Assembly: GCA_965153455.1 (NCBI GenBank)
Contig: OZ234503.1
Span: forward strand, 3,472,001-3,536,000
Length of the DNA: 64,000 nt
Direction: 5' to 3'
Origin: Sphagnum compactum
Lineage: Eukaryota > Bryophyta > Sphagnopsida > Sphagnales
Positions 49,817-61,805 of the stretch are shown piece by piece (positions within the stretch are counted from its first letter, which is position 1; every line of letters starts with the position of its first letter). The translations under genes and the position numbers were made by a program. The notes below the pieces were generated by a model, which did no database searches, was not told where the DNA came from, and saw only the letters and a program-made list of their open reading frames with translations.

Positions 49817-52800
49817 TTATCCTCTCCTCAAGCGACATCTTCCAGATGGAGCCGGTTTGTTAGGATACCGTTGGTGAAACCGATTAACTAAGTCTTGGGC
49901 ATGAACTAGGTTTCTAGCAGGCTCCCAAGTAGCTTCAGAAGGAGGATAACCTCGCCAAAAGACAAGGTACAGGAGCTTTCCACGAATCTTCTTGGAGTCC
50001 AAGACCTCCTGAACTTCAAACTCTTCTTGGCCTTCAATTTCGACTGGAGCTGGGGGTTCTTGATGACGTTCTGGGATCGGGTTTTCATGATAGGGCTCAA
50101 GCAGGGAGACATGGAAAACATTGTGGATTTTGAACTGGGGTGGAAGCTCCAACTGGCAAGCCACTAGACCAACCAATTTGGCGATTTTGAAAGGCCCGAG
50201 GCGCTTGTAATCCAACTTGGCACATGGGCGAGTGGTAGCAATGTTCTTTCTGAGAAGCCAGACCTTGTCTCCAACCTTGAAGTTTGGATGGTCCTTGCGT
50301 CGGCGGTCTGCTTGCTTCTTTTGCCACTCCTGTGTTAGCTTAAGTTCTGCCATAAGGTTCTGTTGAACCTGTCCAAGCCTCGTGGCCCTTTCTTCAGCCG
50401 AGGGGTTTACGGAGTCTCCAGGAATTTCAAGGCTGAACCTGGGATGAAAACCGTAATTGGCAAAGAATGGACTGATCCCGGTCGATGCATGTGTTGTGTT
50501 ATTATAAGCAAACTCTGCTTGAGATAGTAGGTCCAGCCAGTCGTCCTGTTGGTAGTTCACAGTGCAGCGAAGGTATTGCTCGAGTGTCTGGTTTGTCCGT
50601 TCGGTTTGTCCATTTGTCTCAGGGTGGAAAGCTGAAGATAGCCGAATGTCAACTCCAAGAAGTTCGAATAGACGATGCCAGAACTTGGATGCAAACTGAG
50701 GACCTTTGTCGGACACAATTTCCTCGGGGAGTCCATGCAGTCGGACGATCCCGTCCAGAATTAACTGAGCTGTCTCTTCTGCCGTGATTGACTTAGAACA
50801 AGGGGTGAAATGGGCCATTTTGGTGAGTCGATCGACCACAACCAGTATTGAATTCTTGGTTCTGACAGTAGGGAGGTCCGTGATGAAGTCCATTGCAATA
50901 GATCCCCAAGGTCGGCTAGGAATCGACAGAGGCTGTAGGAGTCCAAACGGGCGATGCCTGGGAGCCTTGGATCGAGCACATGTATCACAAGACTTGACAT
51001 ACTCCCGTAGCATCTTGTTCATTTTGGGCCACCAGTAAGTCCTTGACACTAGTTCGTGAGTCCGTGCCATTCCAAAGTGACCTGCCAGGGTGTTGTCGTG
51101 GCATTCCCTTAGGATTTTTAGGCGTATAGGTCCTTCGGGTACATAAATCAGGTTATTTCGAAGGAGAAGTCCGTCTTGCTGCTCAAACTGATCCAAGTCA
51201 TCACGATTTGGGTTCCTTGGTCGTTCCTGGAGTTCCTTCTTGATGTTGGTAGCCCAGGTGTCTTCCTCAGTTGCCATCTTGATGTCCCTGACAAGGTATG
51301 AGTCTGGGAGGGTGCTGATTGTTGCTGCAACTCGAAATTGCTCGAGGTTGAGTAAAGTCTGGTTCTGCTGGCCGTAGGCCTCATCCCCCGCTCGAAGTTC
51401 ATATTCTGAACGACCAGATAGCGCGTCAGCTTTCCCTTGCTAAGTGTCAGGTTGATACTGAATCTCAAAGTCGAAATCAGCTAGGAAGATAGACCAGCGT
51501 GCCTGGCGACGATTTAAGGTCCGAGTAGTTGTGAAGTAAAGGAGATTCTTGTGATCTGTCAGAACTTGGACTCGATGTTGAGCTCCGGCAAGATACGGTC
51601 TCCACTGCTCGAATGCCGTGATGATTGCCAGGAGTTCCTTATCGTAGACCTGGTAGTTGATTTCGGCACTGGTTAACTTCCGTGAATAAAAAGCAACTGG
51701 ATGCAGCAACCCATCTATTCCAAATTGAGATAGAATAGCTCCCAAGGCAAAATCTGAAGCGTCCGTTTCCACAATGAATGGCTTGGCAGGATCGGGATGT
51801 ATCAGGATGGGTGCAGAGGTGAATGCCATCTTGAGAGTATCAAAAGCAGCCTAGGCCGTTGGATTCCACGAGAAGGGCTTGTCTTTGCAAGTCAGGGCTA
51901 TTAACGGTGTTCTGATCGTGGAGTAGCCTTTGATAAACTAACGATAGAAGTTGGCAAACCCTAGGAAGCGTTGAACGTCCTTGACCGAGGATGGAATAGC
52001 CCAACACTGGATGGTCTCGACCTTTGACTTGTCCATGAAAATGCCATCTGGAGAGATCACATAGCCGAGGAACGCCACTAAAGATTTGTCGAATTCACAT
52101 TTTTCCAACTTGGCGTATAAGCCATGCTCCCGGAGCGTCGCAAGCACCAATCGTACATGTTTGTCGTGGGTTTCCTGGTCCTTGGAAAAGATTAAAATGT
52201 CATCCAAATAGACCACGACAAATTCGTCCATGTAATCCCGGAAGATATCATTCATCAGATGCTGAAAAACTGCAGGTGCATTGGTGAGGCCGAAGGGCAT
52301 GACCGTGTATTCGAAGTGGCCGTAGCGTGTGCGAAAAGCTGTCTTCCATTCATCACCGGGGCGAATCCTGAGTAAGTTGTAGGCTCCACGAAGGTCAAGC
52401 TTGGTGAAGATCTTCCCGGTACGTAGTCGATCTAGGAGACCTGAAATCAAGGGCAAGGGATATCGATTCTTTTTGGTTATCTTGTTGAGTCCACGATAAT
52501 CCACACAGAGTCGAAGGGAGCCATCCTTCTTCTTGACAAACAAAATTGGGGCGCCAGCTGGAGATTTGGAATGCTGAATGAACCCCTTGGCAAGATTTTC
52601 AGCAAGGTAATCACGCAGGGCTTGGAGTTTCGGTTCCGATAGGCCATAGATAGGACCAAAGGGTGGTGAGTGTCCTTCTTCTAGATCAATCGGGCAGTCA
52701 TATGGACTATGGGCGGGGAGCTGATCAGCATTAATCTTTTCAAAAACATCAACAAAGTCCTTGTACTTCTCGGGAAGTTTGACAGGTGTTGGTTCTGATA

Positions 52801-53659
52801 GGGGGTTTGTGGTGTTGGCTGGGTTAACATGGATGGCGAAGACTTGAAGATTCTTAGCAGCCCGATAGAAAGGGACAACTCTATCAACGAAGATCTGGAT
52901 AGGGTTGGTTTTCTGGGCAGGATTCTTGACAGGACAAGGTTTAGTTCTGACCAACCGGGGGTTCTTGACTGCAGGACTTGACATAACAGACTTGATAAAA
53001 CTGGAATTGGTTCCGACCCTCTTTGGGTTCTCGACCACAGGGTTCTTGGCAGGACTGGACAAAGTGTTTTTCTGAGCGTGGGGTTCTTGAGAGGTGCACC
53101 GTTGTGCGCTAAAGGTGAGGGTTCTAGATCGCCAATCAATGATAGGGTTGTGTGCTTCTAGCCAAGGCAGACCAAGGATGATGGGATGGTGAGGGGTGGA
53201 GATGATGTTGAGAACAATCTTCTCCGTGTGCTTGCCGATACAGAGTTCTAGAGGGGTTGTCTCGTGTGTGATTGCACCAGAAGCAATGGTTATCCCATCA
53301 ATAACCTCTACCAGAACAGGGGTTGACTTCTTGACCACAGGGATGTTGTGTTGGACGACAAATGTTTGGTCGATGAAAGAAGAGGTGGCGCCGGAGTCCA
53401 CCAAAGCTAACACTTGTGGTATGTCTTCTAGAATACGAATGATGTCCCCATACTGAGTGAAACTGGGACTGGGACCAACAACGGAACAAGAGCCTTTGCA
53501 AAGGTGGTGTTGGGTGAGATCTAGTCGCACGGCTCCTACTGTGACTGGATGTTCTTGTTTTCCAACTCTTGGGGAGTTTCCACAGCTTGTACTTGAAGTT
53601 TGACAAGCTTTTGAGGGCACTGACGAGCTATATGCCCTGGGTTGCCACAGTAAAGACAT
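49817..53659 (-). pseudogene. Retrotransposon pol: protease, RT, RNase H, integrase, chromodomain (three TAG stops)
   Basis: One long minus-strand frame broken only by TAG codons at 51938-51940, 51851-51853 and 51440-51442. Protease active site LVDSGAT lies near 53398. Reverse transcriptase has KLDLRGAYN, MPFGLTNAPA and the YLDD catalytic box near 52200. RNase H has [10 protein letters not shown]. Integrase has the H-H-C-C zinc finger (ending SCDTC) and the D,D,E residues in AMDFITD, SDKGPQF and HPETNGQTERTN. A chromodomain near the C-terminus (YLVFWRGYPPSEATWEP) marks it as a chromovirus, whose integration is thought to be guided to particular chromatin. This frame is -1 relative to gag. The three stops lie at positions where glutamine would be plausible. 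Confidence 0.9.
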
Positions 53660-54525
53660 AGATTGCTTGTCCTTTGGCGAAGTTTCTCGGCTTCTGTCAA
53701 AGATTTAAACTTAGCTGTGTCGATCTACATCGGAGCTGGTCCAAAAGAGGCAGGTCGGGCAACTGGTGTTGTTTGGGGAACTAAGGGGAACGTAGTAGGC
53801 CGACTGTTCCAAAGCTGGGCGTTGGAGGTGACTTTCTTTTCTTGGCGACGTTCGAACAGACGATTATCGCACCGAATTACCTGGGTGATGGCTTCACTGA
53901 AGGAAAAAGGGTCTGCGAGTGTCAACAAAAGATCTTGAACATCATCACGAAGCCCACAGCGAAACTGATCAATCAAGGCAGCTTCTCCCCAATTGACGTC
54001 GCAGGCAAGCTGCCTGAATTCTGAGGCGTAGACGATGGCCGAACGTGTCCCTTGCTGGAGGCGACACAACTTGTTGGTTGAAGTCCTGGCCTTGTCACTG
54101 TCCCCAAATACTGCTTCAAATTCCGCCATAAAGGCGTTGAAATCTTGTAGGAGAGGGGATGATGTTTCCAGGATGGGAGCAAACCATGCTGCAGCTGTCC
54201 CAGTGAGTAGGGTTCCAACGAATCCTACACGAGTGGTGTCATCAAAATAACGACGGAGGTGTAGTTGCATGATTAGGCGTACCTGGCTGACAAAGCCTCG
54301 AAATTTGAGGCGCGTTCCATCAAACTTTTCTGGCAGACTGATCTTGGGCTCTGAGGCGGCCATTGCAAGAGCAGGAAGTACTGGGGCAGGAGGTGGTGGC
54401 TGATTCTGTAGGCGGGTCACCGAGTCTCTAAGCACGGCATTTTCTTGTTGAAGGTGCTGAAGGGCGGCGAGGATTTGAGTGATATCGATGTTTGATTCTG
54501 AGTTGTCCATGGTGGTAGTTCTCAC
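53536..54525 (-). pseudogene. Retrotransposon gag with zinc knuckle, interrupted by one TAG
   Basis: Starts at 54525. Residues about 60-250 are a Retrotrans_gag capsid-type domain (LPEKFDGTR, FVGTLLTGTAAAWF, YASEFRQLACD). A TAG at 53725-53727 breaks the frame. Beyond it the same frame continues into a CCHC zinc knuckle (CLYCGNPGHIARQC near 53620) and ends at 53536. It overlaps the -1 pol frame by at least 120 bases. I saw no canonical slippery heptamer in the overlap. Nucleocapsid and capsid functions are inferred from the family. Confidence 0.88.
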
Positions 54526-54548
54526 ACTTTTGCGCTTTCAATCTTCGA

Positions 54549-54858
54549 ACTTGAAACTTCAGATGCTTGGATCTCTCTCAATACAAGTCCAAATGACATG
54601 AAATTTCTCTCACACATATATTCCTATATGATCTATAAGATCACAAAGTTACAAACCCAAAAAAGCTTAAACAAAGGAGATATGACCAAAAAACCAGATC
54701 TGCACTTGAAACTTCAGATGCTTGGATCTCTCTCAATACAAGTCCAAATGACATGAAATTTCTCTCACACATATATTCCTATATGATCTATAAGATCACA
54801 AAGTTACAGACCCAAAAAAGCTTAAACAAAGGAAATATGACCAAAAAACCAGATCTGA
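54549..54858. repeat. 155-bp tandem duplication in the retrotransposon leader
   Basis: The block starting CTTGAAACTTCAGATGCTTGG at about 54550 repeats at 54705 and runs to about AAAAACCAGATCTG. The two copies are almost identical (an A/G change in each of ACARACCC and AAAGGARAT). Confidence 0.95.
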
Positions 54859-55032
54859 CACAGAGTTTTCAAAAGCTCTTAACTCTCACAAAACATATCC
54901 TTTTCTTTTGAAACTTTGAGAGTAGAAGCGTCCTATAGTCTTCTATAACCTTTTCAAGTTTCACTCCAAGATACCTCTAGCTACTTACTGAAACAACAAA
55001 ACAAACAAACAAGAAGAAGGAGTAGATCAAAC

Positions 55033-55299
55033 TGTTATGGACCGACTACAAACAAGTGGAGAATTACAAGACAAGACAAGCTTTATTGACCCATCAACTG
55101 GTGTTGATCTGCTGAAGGGTTGTTCCCCAGACTATCTCCTTTTATAACCCTGAGCCATACTAGTCCCAAAATATCCTAGGCCATGATATTGCCAAAAGTA
55201 TCCCAAAATATCCTAGGCCATGATATTGCAAAAAGTATCCCAAAATATCCTAAGACATGACATTACCAAAAATATCCCAAAATATCCTAGGCCATGACA
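55033..55299 (-). repeat. 5' LTR of the retrotransposon
   Basis: 267 bp. Carries one more internal 37-bp repeat unit than the 3' LTR, with slightly diverged units (CCTAAGACATGACATTACC). Confidence 0.93.
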
Positions 55300-56230
55300 T
55301 CCACTAAGTTATTGAAGCTTCAACTAATAAACATCTTCAATTATAAACCAATGTAATCACTAAGATGTTCATTAACTACATTTTGGATTACATCTATAAA
55401 CCTATGAAATTACTTAATTGAATTACATGTACTTGGATTCCTACTTCAACTGTATGTCAATGATGTCATTTAGTTCAAAAGTTACATGCATTCATATGGC
55501 TACTTCGATCCAAGACATTTTGTTGAAATCATGCAACCCAATTATTTGCACAATTAGATTGTAATTTCAATTAAAGTTACTCCAATTTATTGAAAAAGTC
55601 AATAGAATTACTTCCACTTGGATTACAACAACACGGCAAAGTCACACCATTGAATACAATAGGTTGGAATACTTGTGCTTATATTACAACTTCAATTATG
55701 AATGGATGAAATCAAGTAATCATGGAATGTCCGACACTTGGATTACAATTTCAATCCTAAGTTAGTGATAACACACTGTTGAATTATATGTTCTCCAATT
55801 ACAACTTCATCTATGCCACTAAAGACATCACAAAATACAAAACAATCTAGTTATTTGAACCTCATCTTTACCACATGCAGTTATTACATTTCACTCCAAT
55901 TGTGTTAACTAGTTCATTACCTTCCCACATTAGTTCCACTACCAAAATATTACATTCCAACCATTTTGATCAAATCGACTAAATATTCAACAACTATTAC
56001 CAACTCATGAGCCACATGGTAATGTGTATCAATTGCCCCATTCTTAGTTTCTAGTGCTATTAGAAAAAACTAGTGATAATTAAAAATCACACCTTCAAAC
56101 TAATTTAAGCCGATGAAATCATGTATTGTAATTACCTACACTTAAATTACAACTTGATTTATAAGCTAATGAAATCATTTAATTGAATTGTCCATGTTTG
56201 GTTTACAACTTATTATCAATGAATTCAAAT
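55300..56230. repeat. Degenerate AT-rich tandem array, right part
   Basis: About ten or more diverged units of about 50-70 bp, with phrases such as CACTTGGATTACAA, ACTTCAATTATGAA, CAATGAAATCA and TTGAATTAC (for example near 55330, 55420, 55620, 55690, 55740 and 56150). Continues the array present left of the retrotransposon. Confidence 0.6.
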
Positions 56231-56500
56231 ATTTCATTAACATTGATAACTACATCTAAATAACAAAATGTGTTAAGTGGTCATGCAACAAGAAATCCTA
56301 TCTTTTTCCATTGTTATCCCATGCAACTAATGTTTGGTTTTACCATAATTTGATTAATATAAAATGTATTTCAACAAATATTATAAAAAATCATTAGTTC
56401 CTAAAGATAAATTAATAGTGTCATAATATTCACTATGTGGTTCATTAGCATAGAAATTATATTTTCAATTTCTTTTTAATAATTCAAAAACCAATCAAAT
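56231..56500. other. AT-rich sequence, nothing recognised
   Basis: Short transition between two repeat regions, without a feature I can support. Confidence 0.4.
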
Positions 56501-57560
56501 GCTTCATTCCAAGTCCACAAAAAATGTTTTAGTGGCTTTCTTCACCTCTTGTCCACCATCAATGTCACTAGATATGTGTACTTAGCCACACATAAAGTTG
56601 TTTTTGTTATCAATATGACACATTGCACCTATTAAAATATGTATTTGTTTACTATCAAAGTCATTACATGTGTGCACCCATTTATAAATAACAATAATTC
56701 AAAAGTTTGACATAAGACCTTGGACCACAAGAAATATCTAGTGGTTTTTTTCACATTGTCCACTATCAACATCCTTACATACGTGTATCCATTCATGTAT
56801 AACAAGTTTTTTTTGTTACCAATATGACATATTTTGCACCCATTGAAGTGAAGATTCTTTTGGGGGGGCTTCATTGTGATGAAACCTTAAATGTCATAGT
56901 TTTAGTTTATGTCATGACATGAGTTTCACATATGACATGAGATTTTGCTTTTTCACTATAACAAGACCCTAAACATCATAGTTTTAGATTACACCAAAAC
57001 ACAAGTCTCACATGTGATGTGAATTTTTTTGACACATAACAAGTTGTTTTTGTTACTAATATGACACATTTTGCACCCATTGAAATGAAGTTTTGGGGGG
57101 GGGGCTTCATTATGATGAAACCTTATATCTCATAGTTTTAGCTTGCATCATAACATGAGTTTCACACATGACATGAATTTTTTTTCCTTCACTATGACAA
57201 AACCTTAAACATCATAGTTTTAGTTTGTGTCATTACATAAATTTCACATCTGATGTGAAATTCTTGAATTAAATTATTTGTAAATCAATATTGATCAATT
57301 ATTCAATTTGATGAAATCAAATATTTCCTTATTAATTTTTGAATAAAAAACCAAGGCTTCAACATATGTGCATTATTCATAAAGATAAAATGCAAGTTTG
57401 AACCAATATATCTTACACATATGTACTAGTGATATTGATAGTGGACAAAACATTAAAATATTTTTGTGGTTTGATAACAAGAAAAATTTGTTATGCATGA
57501 ATGGATACACGTATGTAGTGACATTGATAATGGACAAGACATAAAGAAAGCCATTAATTA
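56501..57560. repeat. Composite repeat block with inverted ends
   Basis: The core (about 56850-57260) has at least four units of TTCAYTATGAYRAAACCTTAAA, CATAGTTTTAG and GAGTTTCACAYATGACATGA. A second word set, CAAGTTGTTTTTGTTAC with ATATGACACATTTTGCACCC, occurs near 56597, 56803 and 57040. The outer segments are inverted copies: TTACATACGTGTATCCATTCATG (56774) reappears in reverse complement at about 57495-57520. This looks like a foldback-type or satellite-bearing element. No protein coding is seen. Confidence 0.65.
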
Positions 57561-59145
57561 TTCTTTTGTGATTTTGTTAGTTTTTTAATTACAAAAAACA
57601 CAAATTGGGATTGTAATTTCCATGTAGTGAACAACATAACACAAACATTGCAACACCATTCATTTGTTTTCAAAAACTAGTGATTTAAAAAGAATATGTG
57701 GATGAAAACCCAAAACACTCCAACAACACCAAAATACACATTAGTAACACAGAAAACACATCAACAACACTCAAAAAACACTAATAACACACAAAAACAC
57801 CAACAACACCTCAAAAAGCTTTGGCAACACCTATGTAATGTCGAAAGCACCTAAATTATATTGACAACACTTGTAGTAGGCAAGAACAATACCAAAAGCC
57901 CCTAAACAACACCAAGAGCCTAAGGGCAACCTCAAATGCTAACAACATTGGTGCCCATGAAACAAAATATTCACCTTTAGCATTTAAGGAGCACTTGTAG
58001 CCAAAAAAAAAAAACATGAGGCACCTAAGCACCACCTTAAGCAAAAAAACCTACAACAAAAAACTAAAAAACAAAAAAGAAAAAAATGAAAGAACACAAG
58101 AAGAACACTTGCATTACCATGCAAAAAAAAATGAAGAGGATCTTGGCACATGAACATCATCTACAATTGTAAAAAACAAAGAAAAGCAAAACAGGAAAAT
58201 AAAGATCTCTAGCAAAAAAGAAAAGCTCTTTAACAAGAAAGAAAAAAGTAACAAGAAAATAAGAAACTAATCACAAGTTGAAGCAAGAAAGAAAAAAACA
58301 TGATGAAAAAAAAAAAAAAAAGTTGTTGAGCTTATTATCTATTGCTCCCCACATGAGAATAACAATGCCTCCAATGTTAGCCACCTTCTTTAAACCCTAA
58401 CCCTAAATAATTGCCTAACCTAAACACAGGTAACCTAAGACCTAACTTTTAGACTCCCTATAATCTTAGACCCACCCCTAAGAACCGTACATAGGGCTTA
58501 TCCATATAACCTACCAAAGTACAAAGTTTTTCAAAGTTTTAATGAAAAATCAAGTTTCTCAAAAATGAAGCCTGGAGACAAAGAAGCCAATTTAAGTTTC
58601 AAATTAGGAGATGAGCATTTTCACAAAGCTGAGAAAAAAAAGATTGAACCTCTTTGTGATTAGATCCTATTGCACCCACAATTTTATGCTTTTACCTTTG
58701 GTGAAAGGAAATGGGAGCTTGCATAATATCCTATCCCAGACACCTTGAAGGATGCTTTGTGGGTTCTTTGATCAACAAATTTGGGGTTGTTGCTTTTTTG
58801 GGATGTTTTTTTGTAGTAATTGTCATTGACAGTAAGCAAGGGTCCAAAGTCTTATTGGAGAAGAAGATGGGAATTGTTGGAATTGGCAAGGATAGGGGCC
58901 ACATGGGGATGTAACTTCTCTCAAATGTTATCATGAGGACTTTAGTCTAAAAGTGAGGCGTAGGTGTCATACAGAAAAGTGTTGTCTATCTCTTATCATA
59001 TGTCAGGAATTGAAAATGGTTACCAAGGTTTGCATTTTCTCTTGATTGAGATCATGAAATCTGTTTTATGAGAAGAACAATTTGTCAGAGCTTATGGAGT
59101 GCACAACAGGGTGTGGAAATGGATCCAAATTGTTTCTACTGCTAT
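57561..59145. other. Low-complexity and gene-free stretch
   Basis: A repeated AACACC / CAACAAC phrase region at about 57700-57930 (ACACCAACAACACC-like words), then A-rich sequence to about 58320. Sequence of more even composition begins near 58640. The overlapping ORFs at about 58711-58934 show no recognisable domain. Confidence 0.4.
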
Positions 59146-59500
59146 TCAGATAGGTTGAACTAAACTCTCATTAGCACATTGATGTGTGTATGGAAATATG
59201 GTGCAACATGAGGTTGCAGAGGGAGCTTGTGATGTTATGACCACTTGAGGTGGAATGAGGGGTTTCCATGTAATGGCATCCTCAACTCCAACTCTGAGCC
59301 CTCAAATGTCTTTTTTCAGATGTCTTTTCAAATGTCTCAGATAGGTTGAACTAAACTCTCATTAGCACATTGATGTGTGTATGGAAAGATGGTGAAACAT
59401 GAGGTTGCAGAGGGAGCTTGTGATGTTATGACCACTTGAGGTGGAATGAGGGGTTTCCATGTAATGGCATCCTCCACTCCAACTCTGAGCCCTCAAATGT
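59146..59500. repeat. Tandem duplication, unit 191 bp
   Basis: The block beginning TCAGATAGGTTGAACTAAAC starts at 59147 and 59338. Both copies contain CTCATTAGCACATTGATGTG, GAGGTTGCAGAGGGAGC and GGAATGAGGGGTTTCCATG and are nearly identical. The junction has repeated ATGTC/TTTTCA words. Confidence 0.92.
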
Positions 59501-61800
59501 TGTTTCTCTGTCAAATCTGATCCTTGCAAATCTGAAGTAAAAGAGAAAGTGAGACCCTAATTCTGGTATTGCAACAAGGTTAACCATTTATCAGCTTGGA
59601 TGGCAATTGGGTTCAACAATTACTTTCACGCATTGAAATATGTGTGTTGAGTGAACATTCCATAGATGGCTCCAAGTTCTCGCTGTAACTTTCTGCAGTA
59701 CATAGACAAGTCCTTGAATGGCTAGGGTCAAAGATTAGGGCTGGAGTTTGCCTCTAAGTTTACATATTTTAATGAAGTAAAGACTTACTTTGCATCCTTT
59801 CACTTTCTTTGGAGCTTTGGAAGCTCTGTTTTCTAGACAGGTGCAAGAAGGGCAAGTTTAAACCTGCCCAACTTTCCACCCCCTTGGAGTTGTTGTCTGC
59901 TATTGGAAGGTGCCTTCAACAACATCCCTCATTTTCCATGTGGCTTATCCCCTCCCCAGGTTGAATATGCCCCTTCTCAATCATTGTGTTCAGACTTGTT
60001 ATTCAGATATGTGTTGTTGTCCTTCTCTTGTGGTGCTATGTCCACTTTAGCAACCCTCCAGCCAAAGCATCAATGCAATTTTTCAGGTCCTAGAAATTGA
60101 GAGCCTGACTTTCATGGAATATAAGGTGTTAAAACAATCAAAGTCCCTATTGGTGATTTTAGGTCATTGCAAATCTTCTTTGAAAGATATGCTACTTGGA
60201 CTGCAACGCAGTAACTTTCTTACATGAAAAAGATGTCATGGACACATGTAGGGATTTCAAGCATTGCCAGAAATTGTCCATTGCTTCAAGAATTGGAGCT
60301 CCATCAGGGCACGGATGACACTCTCTGAAAAAAAATTTGCATGTGAAAATCTGCAAATTTGGCACACTCCAACCATTTTAACACTATCAACAAACATACA
60401 CATACAAAGCATCTTCATATTTGAATGGTGGTATTTCAATATGAAACACCTTCAATCAACAAGATGGCTATCTATTCTTTGAATAAATGTTACCTACCAT
60501 TTAAGCAAACACCTATCCTTGCAATATCTTCTTAGGCAACACACTAAGAACCATTTGATTTTGCTTAGTTGACACTTGTTATTGTCAATTGACATTACTA
60601 TTGTTAGCTCAAGGACACCAACATTGATTCCTACTAACTATTGACCAACCTCTATCCATTGAAGCTTAGTTTGAAGGGGGGCTATCAAAATCAATCATCC
60701 TACCTTCAACAACTATTCATTTTCATGCATCTAGGGCACATCCTCTTATAGGCTCTCATGTATTCATTAAAGTTATTGTTGTATATTCATCCATTGATTT
60801 TATTGTTAGAGGGAGGTTAGTTAGTTACATTATTTGTTTTTTTTTTAATAATCCAAGTATATATGAAGCTTTGGCTCTTTATCAATAAAACATCCTCACT
60901 CTTATGTTATTTGAATGAACCACTTTCTTCATGAAAGGAATTTGATTGTAGATTGAGTTGGGACTACTCAAAGCTAGAAACCCATAATTATTGATCAGAT
61001 GTTAACAAATACATGTTTTCTTATTAGCATGGACCAAGATGAATACATCTTCAATGTTTTTTATTGGAGCAATCTTTACTTTAATAGTTCCAATTTGGTG
61101 AGTGTACAAACGGTTCCCAAATTAAGTATAATGATTAGGTACAAGGATGTTCTAAAATTGATTTCCCAAAAAGTCATATTTTAATAACTCACAATCCTAT
61201 CAACGTCAATCTTCATTTCTTATAAGGTCTTTTCCAAATTTGTGCATTAAACATAGTTTCGTCATTCTTTTTAAAATAACAAACATATTTGCCAATTTTT
61301 CATAAACATGTGTCATTTTCAAATTTTAACATCGTAATGATATGGATGATAACTTTGACATTAATTTTGTTTTGTGATAACAGGTTTTTCCTACCAAATG
61401 GCATCTCTAAAAAGGTTGGTCATGATCAATTGTCAAAATGTGAGCATTAAATTACGACTTGCCTTCCAAATATAAAATATGTTAAGCTACATGCATCATA
61501 TATGCAAGAACTTCTTATATGCATCAATGAATCTTACAACTTACACATACAATTTGGTCTAGATTTGTTATTTAAAAAATATAGGTGTTGTAATTGAACT
61601 ATCGAATTATGTGCTTTAATATAACATTTACCAAATTGCCAAAGGAAACATATTTATTGTGTCACCAAGGTGAATATAGTTAACCATAATTGTATTATTA
61701 TGTTTACAACAAAAAAAATTCAAAAACAAAAACTAGTTTACTTTTATGTCATTTTCAAATTATAGAACAATTATGACTAATTATTTTGTTTCTATGTGGC
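59501..61800. other. Gene-free stretch upstream of the FkbM-like exons
   Basis: No gene recognised, although missing 5' exons of the methyltransferase gene may lie here. I looked for an open frame ending in a phase-1 donor and found none that was convincing. Confidence 0.4.
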
Positions 61801-61805
61801 ACACA

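Larger units (their letters stand above)
49587..55299 (-). mobile_element. Complete Ty3/gypsy LTR retrotransposon of the chromovirus type
   Basis: 5713 bp, coding strand minus. The LTRs at 49587-49816 and 55033-55299 both begin TG and end CA, and the element is flanked by the 5-bp target duplication TCCAC (49582-49586 and 55300-55304). Order on the coding strand: 5' LTR, leader with a 155-bp tandem duplication, gag, protease, reverse transcriptase, RNase H, integrase, chromodomain, purine tract GAGGAGAGGATAA, 3' LTR. No tRNA-iMet-like primer site (TGGTATC) follows the 5' LTR. The coding region has four in-frame TAG stops, so this copy is not autonomous as it stands. It landed in a degenerate AT-rich array. 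Confidence 0.95.

Noticed and set aside
58711-58934. Overlapping ORFs on both strands
   Set aside because: No domain, no neighbouring exons in phase, and antisense frames equally open.
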